Shown: positions 32,865-43,130, counted from the first letter of the stretch. The stretch: DNA of 46,551 bases from Clostridium sp. AF37-5 (GCF_003477605.1 NZ_QUDR01000013.1:42292-88842); one strand, 5' to 3'. A program made the numbers and translations. Notes: a model not told the origin generated them from the sequence alone.

Positions 32865-33374
32865 CTAGCCCAAAACTTCGTCTACGGAAATTCCGCGAAG
32901 TTTTGCTACTTCTTCCGGAGTCTTTAACTCGTTCAAACCGGCAATTGTAGCAAGAACTACGTTCTGCTTATTACGGGAGCCGAGAGACTTCGTACGAATA
33001 TTTTTAAATCCTGCAAGTTCCAAAACGGCACGAGCCGGACCACCGGCGATGATACCGGTACCTTCTGGAGACTTTTTCATCAATACGGATGCACTGCCGA
33101 ACTTACCAATGAAGTCATGAGGAATACTCTTGTTCTCATCCAAAGGTACTTCGATGAGTTTCTTCATTGCGTCTTCTTTTCCTTTACGGATTGCTTCCGG
33201 GATTTCCATTGCTTTTCCCAAACCTGCACCAACGTGTCCGTTGTGGTCACCAACAACAACGAGAGCTGTGAATCGCATGTTACGTCCGCCCTTAACAACC
33301 TTGGTTACACGTTTAATTGATACTACATTATCTTCTAATTCAAACTGACTAGCATCAATAATTTCACGTTTCAT
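32865..33374 (-). CDS. rpsE: 30S ribosomal protein S5
   Basis: A 169-aa S5. The N-terminal double-stranded RNA-binding domain has [20 protein letters not shown] and [20 protein letters not shown]. The C-terminal domain has [20 protein letters not shown] and [10 protein letters not shown]. It helps translational accuracy and mRNA unwinding at the entry site. Encoded 16 nt after rplR. Confidence 0.97.
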   Translation of the reverse strand: MKREIIDASQFELEDNVVSIKRVTKVVKGGRNMRFTALVVVGDHNGHVGAGLGKAMEIPEAIRKGKEDAMKKLIEVPLDENKSIPHDFIGKFGSASVLMKKSPEGTGIIAGGPARAVLELAGFKNIRTKSLGSRNKQNVVLATIAGLNELKTPEEVAKLRGISVDEVLG

Positions 33375-33390
33375 GTGTTTTCCTCCTTGC

Positions 33391-33759
33391 TTAGAATTCC
33401 AGACCAGCTTCTCTTGCTGCTTCTGCCAATGCTTTTACTTTACCCTGATAAATATAACCGCCACGGTCAAATACAACAGTCTTAATACCGTTATCCAATG
33501 CTTTCTTAGCGATTACTTCGCCAAGCTTAGCTGCTGCTTCGGTATTGTTCGTCTTTGTAAGACCTTCTTTTACATCTGCCTGAACAGTAGATGCCGATAC
33601 GATTGTATTACCAGCGACATCGTCAATAATCTGAGCATACATATGATTATTGCTACGGAATACAGCCAAACGTGGTTGTTCAGGAGTACCAGACAAACGG
33701 CTGCGGATTCTTCTGTGTTTGTTTACGCGAACTTCGCTTCTATTTTTCTTGCTAACCAT
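33391..33759 (-). CDS. rplR: 50S ribosomal protein L18
   Basis: A 122-aa 5S-rRNA-binding L18: basic N terminus ([20 protein letters not shown]), [18 protein letters not shown], and the C-terminal [20 protein letters not shown]. Seventeen nt after rplF. Confidence 0.97.
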   Translation of the reverse strand: MVSKKNRSEVRVNKHRRIRSRLSGTPEQPRLAVFRSNNHMYAQIIDDVAGNTIVSASTVQADVKEGLTKTNNTEAAAKLGEVIAKKALDNGIKTVVFDRGGYIYQGKVKALAEAAREAGLEF

Positions 33760-33776
33760 TCTTACTTACTCCTTTC

Positions 33777-34319
33777 TTATTTCTTACCAGTCTTACCAAC
33801 TTTACGTCTGATTACTTCATCCACATATTTGATACCTTTACCTTTATATGGTTCCGGTGCTCTCTTCTCACGGATTTCAGCCGCATACTGGCCAACTTTT
33901 TCTTTGTCAATTCCCTTTACAATAATAAGGTTCTGTCCGTCAACAGTTACTTCAATTCCTTCCGGATCTTCCATCTCAACCGGATGAGAGTATCCAAGAG
34001 AAAGTGTAAGTTTTTTACCCTGCTTAGCAGCACGGTAACCAACACCGTTTACTTCCAGTCTCTTCTCATAGCCTTCTGTAACACCGATAATCATGTTATT
34101 AATCAATGTACGAGTTAAACCATGAAGGGATTTCATCTTTTTCAAATCGTTCGGACGAGTAACTTTAACTTCTTCGCCCTCTTTTGTAATGGTCATCTCT
34201 GCAGGAAGGACTCTTTCGAGTGTTCCCTTAGGACCTTTTACCGTCACCTGATTATTTTCTGCAATATCCACAGTTACACCTGCGGGAATCGCGATAGGCA
34301 TTCTTCCAATTCGTGACAT
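33777..34319 (-). CDS. rplF: 50S ribosomal protein L6
   Basis: A 180-aa L6 with two related domains. [20 protein letters not shown] starts the first; the second carries ANGV-type sequence ([20 protein letters not shown]) and the signature [19 protein letters not shown]. It lies near the factor-binding site of the 50S. Gap of 44 nt from rpsH. Confidence 0.97.
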   Translation of the reverse strand: MSRIGRMPIAIPAGVTVDIAENNQVTVKGPKGTLERVLPAEMTITKEGEEVKVTRPNDLKKMKSLHGLTRTLINNMIIGVTEGYEKRLEVNGVGYRAAKQGKKLTLSLGYSHPVEMEDPEGIEVTVDGQNLIIVKGIDKEKVGQYAAEIREKRAPEPYKGKGIKYVDEVIRRKVGKTGKK

Positions 34320-34363
34320 GCCGGTACCTCCTAATTTTTATTTTATGGGGTTAATTGTTTCTA

Positions 34364-34765
34364 TTACCAAACGAAAGCTAATACTTCGCCGCCAACGTTC
34401 TCTTTGCGTGCATCTTTGTCAGTAAGCACACCTTTGTTTGTGGAAATAATAGCAATACCAAGTCCGCCGAGAACCTTAGGTAATTCTTCTGCACCAGCGT
34501 AAATACGCAGACCTGGTTTGGAAATTCTCTTAAGACCGGAAATGATTTTTTCATTCTTGTCTTTGCCATATTTCATTGTAATATGAATAGATTTGAAATT
34601 ATCAACATCTACTACTTCAAAGTTTTTAATGTATCCTTCCTTCAAAAGAATCTCAGCAATCGAAATCTTCATTTTGGAGGCAGGAACATCAACTGTATCA
34701 TGTTTTGCAGTATTTGCATTACGGATTCTTGTAAGCATATCTGCAATTGGATCGCTCATTGTCAT
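34364..34765 (-). CDS. rpsH: 30S ribosomal protein S8
   Basis: About 133 aa. The start at ATG 34765 ([17 protein letters not shown]) follows AAGGAGG at about 7 nt; a longer frame would overlap rpsN. The C-terminal RNA-binding part has [20 protein letters not shown] and ends [10 protein letters not shown]8 binds the central domain of 16S rRNA and is the spc-operon repressor in E. coli. Confidence 0.97.
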   Translation of the reverse strand: MTMSDPIADMLTRIRNANTAKHDTVDVPASKMKISIAEILLKEGYIKNFEVVDVDNFKSIHITMKYGKDKNEKIISGLKRISKPGLRIYAGAEELPKVLGGLGIAIISTNKGVLTDKDARKENVGGEVLAFVW

Positions 34766-34778
34766 TTCGTTTTCCTCC

Positions 34779-34964
34779 TTACCAACTTGCTTTGCGCACG
34801 CCAGGAATCTGTCCTTTGTACGCCAACTCACGGAAGCAAATTCTGCAGATTCCGTATTTTCTCAGATATCCATGTGGACGACCACAAATCTTGCAACGGC
34901 TGTATTCTCTGGTAGAGAATTTTGCATTACGCTGCTGCTTAATCTTCATAGACTTCTTAGCCAT
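34779..34964 (-). CDS. rpsN: 30S ribosomal protein S14, zinc-binding type Z
   Basis: A 61-aa short S14 with a complete zinc ribbon: Cys24, Cys27, Cys40 and Cys43 ([10 protein letters not shown] and ICRICFREL). The presence of all four Cys marks it as the C+ form. Encoded between L5 and S8, the normal place. Confidence 0.97.
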   Translation of the reverse strand: MAKKSMKIKQQRNAKFSTREYSRCKICGRPHGYLRKYGICRICFRELAYKGQIPGVRKASW

Positions 34965-34979
34965 GAAATAACCTCCTAA

Positions 34980-35519
34980 CTATTTCTTAAACGGCATACC
35001 AAACTGTGCCAAGAGTTCACGTGCTTCTTCATCGGTATTTGCAGTAGTAACAAAGATGATATCCATACCACGAACTTTGTCTACTTTATCATACTCGATT
35101 TCCGGGAAGATCAGCTGCTCTTTGATACCAAGAGCATAGTTACCACGACCATCAAACGCGTTCGGGTTTACACCACGGAAGTCACGTACTCGTGGAAGTG
35201 CAAGGTTAATCAAACGATCTGCAAACTCATACATTTTTGCACCACGAAGAGTAACTTTACAGCCGATTGGCTGACCCTCACGCAGTTTGAAGTTTGCGAC
35301 GGATTTCTTTGCTCTTGTAACAACCGCCTTCTGACCAGTGATAATCTCAAGATCACTAATTGCTGTATCTAACACTTTTGAATTTTCTTTTGCTTCGCCA
35401 ACGCCCATATTGATTACAATCTTATCGAGCTTTGGTACCTGCATAACGTTTTTATACTCGAACTTTTTCATCATAGCATCTACGATTTCGTTCAAATATG
35501 TCTCTTTTAATCTTGCCAT
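34980..35519 (-). CDS. rplE: 50S ribosomal protein L5
   Basis: A 179-aa 5S-rRNA-binding L5 ([60 protein letters not shown]). It contacts P-site tRNA and bridges to S13. Twenty-three nt after rplX. Confidence 0.97.
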   Translation of the reverse strand: MARLKETYLNEIVDAMMKKFEYKNVMQVPKLDKIVINMGVGEAKENSKVLDTAISDLEIITGQKAVVTRAKKSVANFKLREGQPIGCKVTLRGAKMYEFADRLINLALPRVRDFRGVNPNAFDGRGNYALGIKEQLIFPEIEYDKVDKVRGMDIIFVTTANTDEEARELLAQFGMPFKK

Positions 35520-35542
35520 TCTAACAGTACCTCCTCTCTTTA

Positions 35543-35851
35543 TTAATCAATCACAGCGCCTGTTTTTTTGGCATAGCGAACTTTTTCCTTACCATCCTCA
35601 ACTTTGAAACCGATTCTGGTAACATCGCCATCAACAACGTACATTACGTTGGAAACATCGAAGAAAGCTTCTTCTTCAACGATTCCGCCCTTTGCATTTG
35701 ACTGGTTAGGCTTAATATGCATCTTTACTTTGTTGATGCCCTCAACCTTAACTTTACCATCTTTTACTGCAAGGACTTTTCCTTCTTTTCCTTTATCTAC
35801 ACCGGCAATAACGCGAACGGTATCACCTTTTTTAATCTTTGATGTTGCCAC
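35543..35851 (-). CDS. rplX: 50S ribosomal protein L24
   Basis: A 102-aa L24 with an N-terminal KOW motif ([20 protein letters not shown]). It starts large-subunit assembly and lies near the tunnel exit. Other marks are [20 protein letters not shown] and a Lys-rich end. Fourteen nt after rplN. Confidence 0.97.
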   Translation of the reverse strand: MATSKIKKGDTVRVIAGVDKGKEGKVLAVKDGKVKVEGINKVKMHIKPNQSNAKGGIVEEEAFFDVSNVMYVVDGDVTRIGFKVEDGKEKVRYAKKTGAVID

Positions 35852-35865
35852 TTGGGGACACCTCC

Positions 35866-36234
35866 TTATAATACTTCTGGTGCTAAGGAAACAATCTTCA
35901 TGAATTGTTTGTCTCTTAACTCTCTAGCTACCGGTCCAAAAATACGAGTTCCTCTTGGAGTCTTGTCATCTTTGATGATTACTGCTGCGTTTTCATCAAA
36001 ACGAATATAAGAACCATCCGGACGACGAATCTCCTTTACTGTTCTGACTACAACCGCTTTTACAACATCACCTTTTTTAACAACTCCGCCTGGTGTTGCA
36101 TCTTTAACCGTAGCAACGATAATGTCACCTACAGCGGCATATCTTCTAACAGATCCACCGAGAACACGGATGCACAATAATTCCTTTGCGCCAGTGTTGT
36201 CAGCAACCTTTAATCTGGTCTCCTGCTGTACCAT
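35866..36234 (-). CDS. rplN: 50S ribosomal protein L14
   Basis: A 122-aa L14 that contacts the small subunit: [20 protein letters not shown], the [20 protein letters not shown] strand and the end [12 protein letters not shown]. Ordinary length and place between S17 and L24. Confidence 0.97.
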   Translation of the reverse strand: MVQQETRLKVADNTGAKELLCIRVLGGSVRRYAAVGDIIVATVKDATPGGVVKKGDVVKAVVVRTVKEIRRPDGSYIRFDENAAVIIKDDKTPRGTRIFGPVARELRDKQFMKIVSLAPEVL

Positions 36235-36260
36235 AATAAATACTCCTTTCTGGCCACAAA

Positions 36261-36515
36261 TTATTTTGCCTTTTCGATAATCTCAACAAGTCTCCATCTC
36301 TTGTCTTTAGACAAAGGTCTTGTCTCCATAACCTTCACTCTATCACCAATGTTGCACTCGTTGTTCTCATCATGAGCCTTTAATTTATAAGTTCTTTTTA
36401 CGATTTTTCCGTAAAGTGGGTGTTTTACGTTGTCAACTACTGCAACAACGATGGTTTTATCCATTTTATTACTTACGACCTTACCTGTACGGGTTTTTCT
36501 AAGATTTCTTTCCAC
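36261..36515 (-). CDS. rpsQ: 30S ribosomal protein S17
   Basis: An 84-aa OB-fold S17: [40 protein letters not shown], and [20 protein letters not shown]. An early 16S 5'-domain binder. Twenty-three nt after rpmC. Confidence 0.97.
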   Translation of the reverse strand: MERNLRKTRTGKVVSNKMDKTIVVAVVDNVKHPLYGKIVKRTYKLKAHDENNECNIGDRVKVMETRPLSKDKRWRLVEIIEKAK

Positions 36516-36538
36516 AACAATATCCTCCTTTCCTCAGC

Positions 36539-36745
36539 TTAGTTTGCTTTTCTCTCTTTGGACATTGCTGTCTGAATACGAGCAATGTTTCTTCTAACTT
36601 CTTTGATTCTGCTGGTATTATCAAGTTGGTTTGTTGCATTCTGGAATCTTAAGTTAAACAGCTCTTTCTTAGCAGCCACTAACTCATCATTCAATTCAGC
36701 CATAGACATGCCTGCAATTCCATTCATAAATTCCTTAGTCTTCAC
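36539..36745 (-). CDS. rpmC: 50S ribosomal protein L29
   Basis: About 68 aa, two long helices ([20 protein letters not shown] and [20 protein letters not shown]). GTG 36745 is preferred: it follows AAGGAGG at 8 nt, whereas the frame's earlier codon would leave no spacing. The start overlaps the rplP end by 11 nt, which suggests coupled translation. Slightly longer than the 60-65 aa norm. Confidence 0.94.
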   Translation of the reverse strand: MKTKEFMNGIAGMSMAELNDELVAAKKELFNLRFQNATNQLDNTSRIKEVRRNIARIQTAMSKERKAN

Positions 36746-37172
36746 TGCCCGCACCTCCTTCTAAATCTGCACGAGAAACGATTTTACATTTGATTGGCAG
36801 CTTATGCATAGCCAAGCGAAGCGCCTCTCTTGCGGTTTCTTCAGGCACACCGGAAATCTCAAACATAACTCTTCCCGGTTTAACAACTGCTACCCAGTAC
36901 TCTAAAGCACCTTTACCTTTACCCATTCGAGTTTCAGCAGGTGTCTTTGTTACCGGCTTATCTGGGAAAATCTTAATCCAAACTTTACCACCACGTTTTG
37001 TGTAACGTGTCATTGCGATACGGGCTGCCTCGATCTGATTGGAACGAATCCAGTGTGGCTCTGTTGCCACAAGTCCGTATTCACCATACGTAATCTTATT
37101 TCCGCGAGTTGCTTTACCTCTCATGGAGCCACGGAACTGTTTACGACGTTTTACTCTTTTAGGCATTAACAT
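36735..37172 (-). CDS. rplP: 50S ribosomal protein L16
   Basis: A 145-aa L16 near the A site and peptidyl-transferase centre: [24 protein letters not shown]-type strand ([20 protein letters not shown]), and [22 protein letters not shown] 37172 overlaps the rpsC stop (TAATG) and has AAGGGAG at 9 nt; an inner ATG would give the canonical MPKR start. Confidence 0.96.
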   Translation of the reverse strand: MLMPKRVKRRKQFRGSMRGKATRGNKITYGEYGLVATEPHWIRSNQIEAARIAMTRYTKRGGKVWIKIFPDKPVTKTPAETRMGKGKGALEYWVAVVKPGRVMFEISGVPEETAREALRLAMHKLPIKCKIVSRADLEGGAGSED

Positions 37173-37852
37173 TATTTATCGCTCCCTTCCTTTGAACTAG
37201 CCTTAGCTGGTTTTTTACCTTTGGTTGGAAGTACCTCACCATGGTAGATCCATGTCTTAACACCAATCTTACCATAAGTTGTATTTGCTTCTGCAAATCC
37301 ATAATCAATATCAGCACGAAGTGTCTGCAACGGAATATTTCCTTCACTGTAGAACTCTGTACGAGCCATATCGGCACCGCCCAAACGTCCGGAGCAGGAA
37401 GTTTTGATTCCCTTTGCGCCAGCTTTCATAGCTCTTCCCATGCAGGATTTCATTGCACGACGGAAAGAAATACGATTCTCAAGCTGCTGTGCGATATTTT
37501 CTGCAACCAACTGTGCATCGTTATCCGGTCTTTTTACTTCTTTGATGTCAACAAGCACTTTCTTCGTAGAATATTTAGCAAGTTCACCTTTCAACTTCTC
37601 GATTTCAGCGCCGCCTTTACCGATAACAACACCTGGTTTTGCTGTGTATACCAAAACTTTTACGCGATCGTTTGTTCTTTCGATCTCAATTTTGGAAATA
37701 CCGGCATGATACAATTTTTTCTTTAAAAATTCACGGATTTTATAATCTTCTACTAAGTTGTCGGAGAAATTCTCGTCATCTGCAAACCATCTGGATTCCC
37801 AGTCTTTGATAACGCCGACTCTTAAACCGTGTGGATTTACCTTCTGTCCCAT
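37172..37852 (-). CDS. rpsC: 30S ribosomal protein S3
   Basis: A 226-aa S3 at the mRNA entry site. The N-terminal KH domain holds the GXXG loop ([17 protein letters not shown]). The C-terminal domain has [20 protein letters not shown] and [20 protein letters not shown]. The tail is Lys/Ser-rich. Fifteen nt after rplV. Confidence 0.97.
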   Translation of the reverse strand: MGQKVNPHGLRVGVIKDWESRWFADDENFSDNLVEDYKIREFLKKKLYHAGISKIEIERTNDRVKVLVYTAKPGVVIGKGGAEIEKLKGELAKYSTKKVLVDIKEVKRPDNDAQLVAENIAQQLENRISFRRAMKSCMGRAMKAGAKGIKTSCSGRLGGADMARTEFYSEGNIPLQTLRADIDYGFAEANTTYGKIGVKTWIYHGEVLPTKGKKPAKASSKEGSDK

Positions 37853-37867
37853 CTTAATCTCCTTTCA

Positions 37868-38254
37868 TTATCTTTCATTCAAGATGATGGTAATGTGGCA
37901 CATTCTCTTCTCAATACGGTATGCCATACCACGAGCTCTTGGTCTGATTCTCTTCATTGTAGTTGCCTTGTTGGCAAAGCACTCATCAACGTAGAGATTT
38001 TCCGGGTCCATGCCATTGTTGTTCTCAGCATTTGCAATGGCAGAATTCAATAATTTCTTAATTACTGATGATGCATATCTTGGATTGTATTCCAAAATAC
38101 CAAGTGCAGTCTGTACATCTTTGCCACGGATCGCATCCAATACGAATCCTGCTTTCTGAGCAGAAATTCTGGCATGTGACAGTTTAGCAGATGGTCTTGT
38201 ATCTTTGTTCTGGTTTCTTTCTTTCTTAATCTGTGATCTATGTCCTTTAGCCAC
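37868..38254 (-). CDS. rplV: 50S ribosomal protein L22
   Basis: A 128-aa L22 whose beta-hairpin reaches the exit tunnel (FANKATTMKRIRPRARGMAY). The globular part has SAQKAGFVLDAIRGKDVQTA-type helices, and LLNSAIANAENNNGMDPENL. Separated from rpsS by a 75-nt gap, the second longest in this run. Confidence 0.97.
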   Translation of the reverse strand: MAKGHRSQIKKERNQNKDTRPSAKLSHARISAQKAGFVLDAIRGKDVQTALGILEYNPRYASSVIKKLLNSAIANAENNNGMDPENLYVDECFANKATTMKRIRPRARGMAYRIEKRMCHITIILNER

Positions 38255-38329
38255 TTTTCAGAAACCTCCTTTCATACATTCATACATTGAAACTTTCATT
38301 TCTTAAAAACGTCCGTCATCCGCAACGTT

Positions 38330-38602
38330 TTAACCTCTCTTCTCGTCTTTTCCATGACCTCTGTAAGTTCTTGTGGAAACGAACTCACCAAGTTTGTGAC
38401 CTACCATGTCTTCTGTCACATATACCGGTACATGTTTTCTTCCGTCATGGACTGCAATCGTGTGACCCACGAAGCTAGGGAAGATAGTGGAACGACGTGA
38501 CCAGGTTTTAATTACTGTTTTATCTCCGGATTCGTTCATGGCATCAATTTTCTTTAACAGATGCGCATCAGCGAATGGTCCTTTTTTTAATGAACGTGAC
38601 AC
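38330..38602 (-). CDS. rpsS: 30S ribosomal protein S19
   Basis: A 90-aa S19 of the head: [40 protein letters not shown], and [20 protein letters not shown]. Complexes with S13. Thirty-six nt after rplB. Confidence 0.97.
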   Translation of the reverse strand: MSRSLKKGPFADAHLLKKIDAMNESGDKTVIKTWSRRSTIFPSFVGHTIAVHDGRKHVPVYVTEDMVGHKLGEFVSTRTYRGHGKDEKRG

Positions 38603-38638
38603 TACGTTTTACCTCCTTTATTTCGGTTCTGCGCCAAA

Positions 38639-39484
38639 TTACTTTGTAAGCGCTTTACCATCTCTACGACGGATAATCATCTTATTCGACTGTTTGTTTT
38701 TCTTTCTTGTCTTGTAACCAAGAGCAGGTTTGCCCCAAGGTGTACATGGTCCCGGACGACCAACAGGTGCTTTACCTTCACCACCACCGTGTGGATGGTC
38801 ATTCGGGTTCATGACAGAACCACGAACTGTTGGGCGGATACCCATATGACGTTTACGTCCTGCTTTACCGATGTTTACAAGGTTATGCTCTGTATTTCCT
38901 ACCTGACCGATGGAAGCACGGCACACGATTGGCACCATTCTCATCTCGCCGGATGGCATACGGATAATTGCATATTTGCCTTCTTTAGCCATGAGCTGTG
39001 CACTTACACCAGCAGCACGAACAAGCTGTCCGCCATGACCAGGGTACATCTCGATGTTGTGAATCTGTGTACCAACCGGCATATCTTTTAATTCCATGCA
39101 GTTTCCGACTTTAATTTCAGCTTCGGCACCGTTCATAACGGTCTGTCCTACTTTAAGTCCTACAGGAGCAAGAATGTATTTCTTTTCTCCATCTGCATAA
39201 CAAATCAATGCAATGTTTGCTGTTCTGTTTGGATCGTACTCAATCGATTTAACGGTTGCCGGAATACCATCCTTATTTCTTTTAAAGTCGATAATTCTGT
39301 ATTTTCTTCTAGAACCACCACCGTGATGTCTCACTGTGATTTTTCCCTGCGCATTACGTCCCGCATGCTTCTTCAAAGAAGTTGTCAGGGATTTCTCCGG
39401 AGTAGATGCTGTAATCTCTTCGAAATCGTAACCGCTCATGTTTCTTCTAGAAGGGGTATATGGGTTATAAGTTTTGATTCCCAT
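38639..39484 (-). CDS. rplB: 50S ribosomal protein L2
   Basis: A 281-aa L2, needed for subunit joining and peptidyl-transferase activity. Landmarks are the N-terminal [20 protein letters not shown], the SH3-like core [20 protein letters not shown], and the signature [20 protein letters not shown] with the catalytic-site His. It ends in the basic [20 protein letters not shown]. Confidence 0.97.
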   Translation of the reverse strand: MGIKTYNPYTPSRRNMSGYDFEEITASTPEKSLTTSLKKHAGRNAQGKITVRHHGGGSRRKYRIIDFKRNKDGIPATVKSIEYDPNRTANIALICYADGEKKYILAPVGLKVGQTVMNGAEAEIKVGNCMELKDMPVGTQIHNIEMYPGHGGQLVRAAGVSAQLMAKEGKYAIIRMPSGEMRMVPIVCRASIGQVGNTEHNLVNIGKAGRKRHMGIRPTVRGSVMNPNDHPHGGGEGKAPVGRPGPCTPWGKPALGYKTRKKNKQSNKMIIRRRDGKALTK

Positions 39485-39503
39485 TTGTTACACTCCTTTC
39501 GAT

Positions 39504-39803
39504 TTAAAGTCCTTCAAAAATCTCAATATCAGCACTGTCCTCTGTCAATTGAACAATCGCTTTTTTCTTCTTTGCTGTCTTGCCAACTACCATACCACGT
39601 CTGCGTTTTTTACCATCCAAATTCATGGTGTTTACTTTCGCAACTTTGGTTCCAGGGAACATCTTTTCTACTGCCTCTTTAATCTGGGACTTTGTAGCTT
39701 CTGTATGAACATAAAATGTATATCTTTTATATTCCATACCAGCCATAGATTTCTCTGTGATAACCGGTTTATCAATAATGTCATAATATCTTAAATCTGC
39801 CAT
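39504..39803 (-). CDS. rplW: 50S ribosomal protein L23
   Basis: A 99-aa L23, the docking site for trigger factor and SRP at the tunnel exit. [40 protein letters not shown], and the basic loop [20 protein letters not shown] are visible. Its start overlaps the rplD stop by one base. Confidence 0.97.
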   Translation of the reverse strand: MADLRYYDIIDKPVITEKSMAGMEYKRYTFYVHTEATKSQIKEAVEKMFPGTKVAKVNTMNLDGKKRRRGMVVGKTAKKKKAIVQLTEDSADIEIFEGL

Positions 39804-40423
39804 TATGCGTACACCTCCTCGATTGCTTTTACAGCGCTCTTGGTAATGACTACTGTGTCATACTTCAATACGTCGTAAACACTAATAGAATTGTTGTACA
39901 CACCTCTTGCTGTCGGAATGTTTCTAACAGAAAGAATTGCGTTTGATGCATCACCATCAACTACTACCAACGCTTTTTCAGCTTTCAAATTACTAAGAAT
40001 CTGCTTCATCTCTTTTGTCTTTGGAGCTTCCATATCAAGAGAATCTACAACGATAAGTTTTTCCTCATTTACTTTAGAAGATAAAACGGATTTCATCGCT
40101 GCTGCTTTTTCTTTTTTGTTCATTTTGAAAGAATAATCTCTCGGAACCGGTGCGAACACAACGCCGCCGCCTGTCCACTGTGGAGCACGGATGGAACCCT
40201 GTCTGGCATGACCAGTTCCTTTCTGTCTCCATGGTTTTCTACCACCGCCACGAACTTCAGAACGTGTCTTAGCTTTCTGTGTTCCCTGACGTTTATTAGC
40301 GAGCTGTAAAACAACTGCCATATGAACCAAATGCTCATTTACCGGAGCGGCAAATACGGAATCGTTCAAGTCGATTTTCTCTACTTCTTTGCCTTCCTTA
40401 TTATAAACAGATACACTTGCCAT
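39803..40423 (-). CDS. rplD: 50S ribosomal protein L4
   Basis: A 206-aa L4. The extended tunnel loop is [20 protein letters not shown] and [20 protein letters not shown]; the globular domain carries [20 protein letters not shown]. In E. coli L4 controls its own operon through the S10 leader by attenuation and translation block. The leader here also has terminator-like hairpins. Confidence 0.97.
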   Translation of the reverse strand: MASVSVYNKEGKEVEKIDLNDSVFAAPVNEHLVHMAVVLQLANKRQGTQKAKTRSEVRGGGRKPWRQKGTGHARQGSIRAPQWTGGGVVFAPVPRDYSFKMNKKEKAAAMKSVLSSKVNEEKLIVVDSLDMEAPKTKEMKQILSNLKAEKALVVVDGDASNAILSVRNIPTARGVYNNSISVYDVLKYDTVVITKSAVKAIEEVYA

Positions 40424-40448
40424 CTGTGTCTTCCTCCTTTCCGAAAAG

Positions 40449-41078
40449 TTATGCCTTAACGGATTCTTTAATAATTACTGTTGATTTCTTCGGTCCCGGA
40501 ACAGCTCCCTTAACCAGAATCAAATTATTTTCTGCATCTACGCGGACAATCTCAAGATTCTGAATGGTAACCTGTACTGCACCCATCTGACCAGGCATTT
40601 TCTTACCTTTGAATACTTTACTCGGATCAGATGCCGAACCGTTGGAACCAGCATGTCTATGGAATTTGGAACCGTGACCCATTGGTCCGCGAGACTGTCC
40701 ATGACGCTTAATTGCACCCTGGAAACCTTTACCTTTTGTCTTCGCAGTAACGTCAATTTTGTCACCGGCTTCAAAGATGTCTGCTTTAATTTCCTGGCCC
40801 AACTCATACTCTGCAGCATTCTCGAATTTAAACTCTGCGAGAAATCTCTTATTCTCGATACCTGCTTTTTCTAAGTGTCCTTTTACCGGCTTGTTCACTA
40901 ATTTCTCACGAACATCGCCATACGCTACCTGTACTGCTTCGTATCCATCGTTCTCAACTGTCTTAATCTGAGAAACATATACCGGACCAGCCTGAAGTAC
41001 GGTAACCGGTGTCAACACACCGTCTTCGTTGAAAATCTGTGTCATTCCAACTTTTGTAGCTACAATAGCTTTCTTCAT
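40449..41078 (-). CDS. rplC: 50S ribosomal protein L3
   Basis: About 209 aa. ATG 41078 ([20 protein letters not shown]) follows AGGAGG at about 7 nt, while the longer frame has an unrelated basic prefix. The central loop reaching the peptidyl-transferase centre is [20 protein letters not shown] and [20 protein letters not shown]. It is separated from rpsJ by 109 nt. Confidence 0.97.
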   Translation of the reverse strand: MKKAIVATKVGMTQIFNEDGVLTPVTVLQAGPVYVSQIKTVENDGYEAVQVAYGDVREKLVNKPVKGHLEKAGIENKRFLAEFKFENAAEYELGQEIKADIFEAGDKIDVTAKTKGKGFQGAIKRHGQSRGPMGHGSKFHRHAGSNGSASDPSKVFKGKKMPGQMGAVQVTIQNLEIVRVDAENNLILVKGAVPGPKKSTVIIKESVKA

Positions 41079-41187
41079 TTCTTCTTTCCTCCTATAAAAT
41101 CTACAGCGGATTGATTTTCTCAAACCAATCATCCTAGATGGTTACTGTTTTGTCCTGAACCGTAGACCGCATCATAACCATAGGTTC

Positions 41188-41508
41188 TTATTTCATTTTG
41201 ATGTCAATTGCAACGCCTGCAGGCATTTCCAAGCGGGAAAGTGCATCTACAGTCTTCTGTGAAGGTGTCAATACATCAATCAGTCTTTTGTGAGTTCTCT
41301 GCTCGAACTGCTCACGGGAATCTTTGTATTTGTGTACCGCTCTAAGAATGGTAACAACTTCTTTCTTGGTAGGAAGTGGCACAGGCCCACTCACCTTTGC
41401 TCCCGTTTTCTTTACAGTATCAATCAGCTTAGATGCTGCAAAGTCGATCAACTGATGATCGTATGCCTTCAGGATAATTCTCATTTTCTGACTTTTTTTA
41501 CTTGCCAT
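41188..41508 (-). CDS. rpsJ: 30S ribosomal protein S10
   Basis: A 106-aa S10 (NusE). [40 protein letters not shown], and [20 protein letters not shown] are family marks. First gene of the S10 run; also a transcription antitermination factor. The usual upstream str-operon genes (rpsL, rpsG, fusA, tuf) are not in this window. Confidence 0.97.
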   Translation of the reverse strand: MASKKSQKMRIILKAYDHQLIDFAASKLIDTVKKTGAKVSGPVPLPTKKEVVTILRAVHKYKDSREQFEQRTHKRLIDVLTPSQKTVDALSRLEMPAGVAIDIKMK

Positions 41509-41796
41509 AAAAAATAGTCGCCTCCTTTTCGTACTTTATTTGGTAATAGTACGACAAGTGGTGACTGTACACTCATCCGTGTGTGTCATATCGGTTCATT
41601 CAAAAATCCTCCCTATGGAGGCTTGACTCACACGTTTATCTGCTCCTTGGCAGAAAATATGTTACTGTACAGTGACTTGCCGTCAGGGTTCCCGGCCGAA
41701 TTTGCTGATCTCGGCCTCTTGACATTCGCTCCACGGAAAAACCCACCGGATGGTGGCAACCTCACGCTTCATCGCTATCATGTCACAGCAAATATT
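41509..41796 (-). promoter_or_regulatory. S10 operon leader with two terminator-like hairpins
   Basis: About 290 nt between the promoter and rpsJ. In transcript order the first hairpin is CCACC-ATCC-GGTGG then GTTTTTCC (41756-41737), and the second is CCTCC-ATAG-GGAGG then ATTTTTG (41621-41602). A near-palindrome GTTACTGTACAGTGAC (about 41659-41674) and a second ACTGTACA near 41564 could pair in alternative ways. The arrangement suggests transcriptional attenuation of the whole ribosomal run. Confidence 0.6.
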
Positions 41797-41825
41797 AGTC
41801 TACCATACCTTTTTCCATAATGCAA
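41797..41825 (-). promoter_or_regulatory. S10 operon promoter
   Basis: Minus strand TTGCAT (41825-41820), 17 bp, TAGACT (41802-41797), about 290 bp before rpsJ. Confidence 0.7.
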
Positions 41826-41839
41826 GCACTTTTTTCACG

Positions 41840-41988
41840 AAAACTACAAGCCATGCAAAAAAGGTAAAAACAAATTTTGTCGGGAGCTCGCTCACGTAAA
41901 AAAATTTGTTTTTTAGCTTTTTTATAGGGCGACAGCCCGTGACCGAGCCGAAGCAGAGCGGAGGCGAGGTTGCATGGCTTGTAGTTTT
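41840..41988. repeat. 150-bp compound palindrome
   Basis: Outer arms AAAACTACAAGCCATGCAA (41840-41858) and its perfect complement (41970-41988) enclose a second perfect 13-bp pair, AAAAACAAATTTT (41866-41878) and AAAATTTGTTTTT (41901-41913), plus a GGGC-GACA-GCCC hairpin. The TATAGGGCGACAGCCCGTGA part resembles the end of the repeat region near 6651-6670 on the other strand. Confidence 0.75.
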
Positions 41989-42044
41989 CCGGAGGAAGTG
42001 CACAATCCTCGGCGTTCCCCGCCAAATCCATGGCGTCCCACACC

Positions 42045-42330
42045 CCATGCAACGCTTTTCCCTCTTTTTTCCCCTAAGCGTTGTCTATTTCGCTCGTTTC
42101 ACGCCTCTTATCTCTCTTATTTCGTCAAATTACGCCCCAAAAACAACTCTTTCTTCCATATTAATGCTCCAGCGTTGCTTTTGAAGCAACCTCTTTTCGT
42201 TCTCATGCAACTCTTTTTTACTTTTACACCAATTTAGGTTGCATAAGACAAGTTGCCAGCATTACTTCCATCTCTTTTACCCAGTAGCATCGCGCTCACC
42301 AGTGATGGCAACTTGCTTTTGGCAATTTTA
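42045..42330. repeat. GCAAC-rich dispersed repeat region, right copy
   Basis: Shares ordered blocks with 6367-6566: GCAACGCTTTTCCC (42049-42062), CATGCAACTCTTTTTT (42204-42219) and CAAGTTGCCAGC (42249-42260). It also holds the hairpin GTTGCTT-TTG-AAGCAAC (42174-42190) and a 10-bp inverted pair CAAGTTGCCA/TGGCAACTTG (42249-42258, 42306-42315). No reading frame in the 41.8-42.3 kb stretch looks like a gene. Confidence 0.55.
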
Positions 42331-42341
42331 GCAACGGCCCC

Positions 42342-43130
42342 TCACACCAAATATTCCTGAATATAACAATCCAACACCCTGGTGTTCAACGGTGCGCTTG
42401 AACTTTCATGGAGCAATAAAACATCCCTGCCAATCAGCAATTGGTTCATCTCAAAGGCATCCAGTTTTCGCAGAACCGCATTATAATAATCTTCATTATC
42501 CATCATTCCAAAATGCTCCAAATAATAAATCCTGCCGGTTCGCGAATTCATAACCGTAAAGTCCGGATAAAAGGTAACTCTCCGCCCATGCACCGTGAGT
42601 TCCAATGGCTTTTCATATTTATACACTACACCATAACGCCGTAGGTGGTCCGCTATAATTATCTCCGACTTCGAGCGCACACGCTCACCATTTGCCGTGA
42701 AGTATTCGCCAGTTACTTCCTCATCCATCGTTTTCGCAGCATAATCTTCATTTTCAAACATCTTAACTCTTTGTTCAATAGGAATAAAATCCGGAGTAAA
42801 TAAAACTTGCTTACCTTCATGCATCTGAGAATACACATCTTCCAATTCAGAATCCGAGAAAAATTCAACTGCCTGTCTTCCAGCCTCAATCTTAGCATTT
42901 AATATAGGCAGTAACTTTTTATAATACCTGTCTTTTGCCAGCATCCTCAACTTATCTTTTTCGCTTTTTTTCACATATCCCCCATTAAGATAATATTGAA
43001 ATGCCCCTCGCACTTTCCGACAGATAAAATTACCACCATTTGATATCGTAACACTCTTTTCAGCCTTCCTGCGTACCTGTTCCAAAAACCATATACGCTC
43101 TCTAGCAAGACTCTTTAATTCATTTTCCAA
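42342..43130 (-). CDS. PD-(D/E)XK nuclease-like protein, paralogue 2
   Basis: A 262-aa paralogue of the protein at 17411-18199. It keeps RSKSEIIIAD (Glu156), FYPDFTVMN (Asp190), YYLEHFGMMD (Glu205), the following helix with Leu-Asp-Ala and the terminal YLV. The N-terminal half is again helical and basic but diverged (ERIWFLEQVRRKAEKSVTIS). The start is probably TTG 43130. It has no partner gene nearby; the function is unknown, and a DNA-cleaving role is only suggested by the fold pattern. Confidence 0.6.
   Translation of the reverse strand: MENELKSLARERIWFLEQVRRKAEKSVTISNGGNFICRKVRGAFQYYLNGGYVKKSEKDKLRMLAKDRYYKKLLPILNAKIEAGRQAVEFFSDSELEDVYSQMHEGKQVLFTPDFIPIEQRVKMFENEDYAAKTMDEEVTGEYFTANGERVRSKSEIIIADHLRRYGVVYKYEKPLELTVHGRRVTFYPDFTVMNSRTGRIYYLEHFGMMDNEDYYNAVLRKLDAFEMNQLLIGRDVLLLHESSSAPLNTRVLDCYIQEYLV

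Noticed and set aside
33373..33987. 204-codon plus-strand ORF opposite rplR/rplF
   Set aside because: It is antisense to two conserved ribosomal genes and has no protein-like pattern.
41581..41820. 79-codon ORF in the S10 leader
   Set aside because: It covers the terminator-like hairpins and the promoter on the opposite strand and has no homology pattern.
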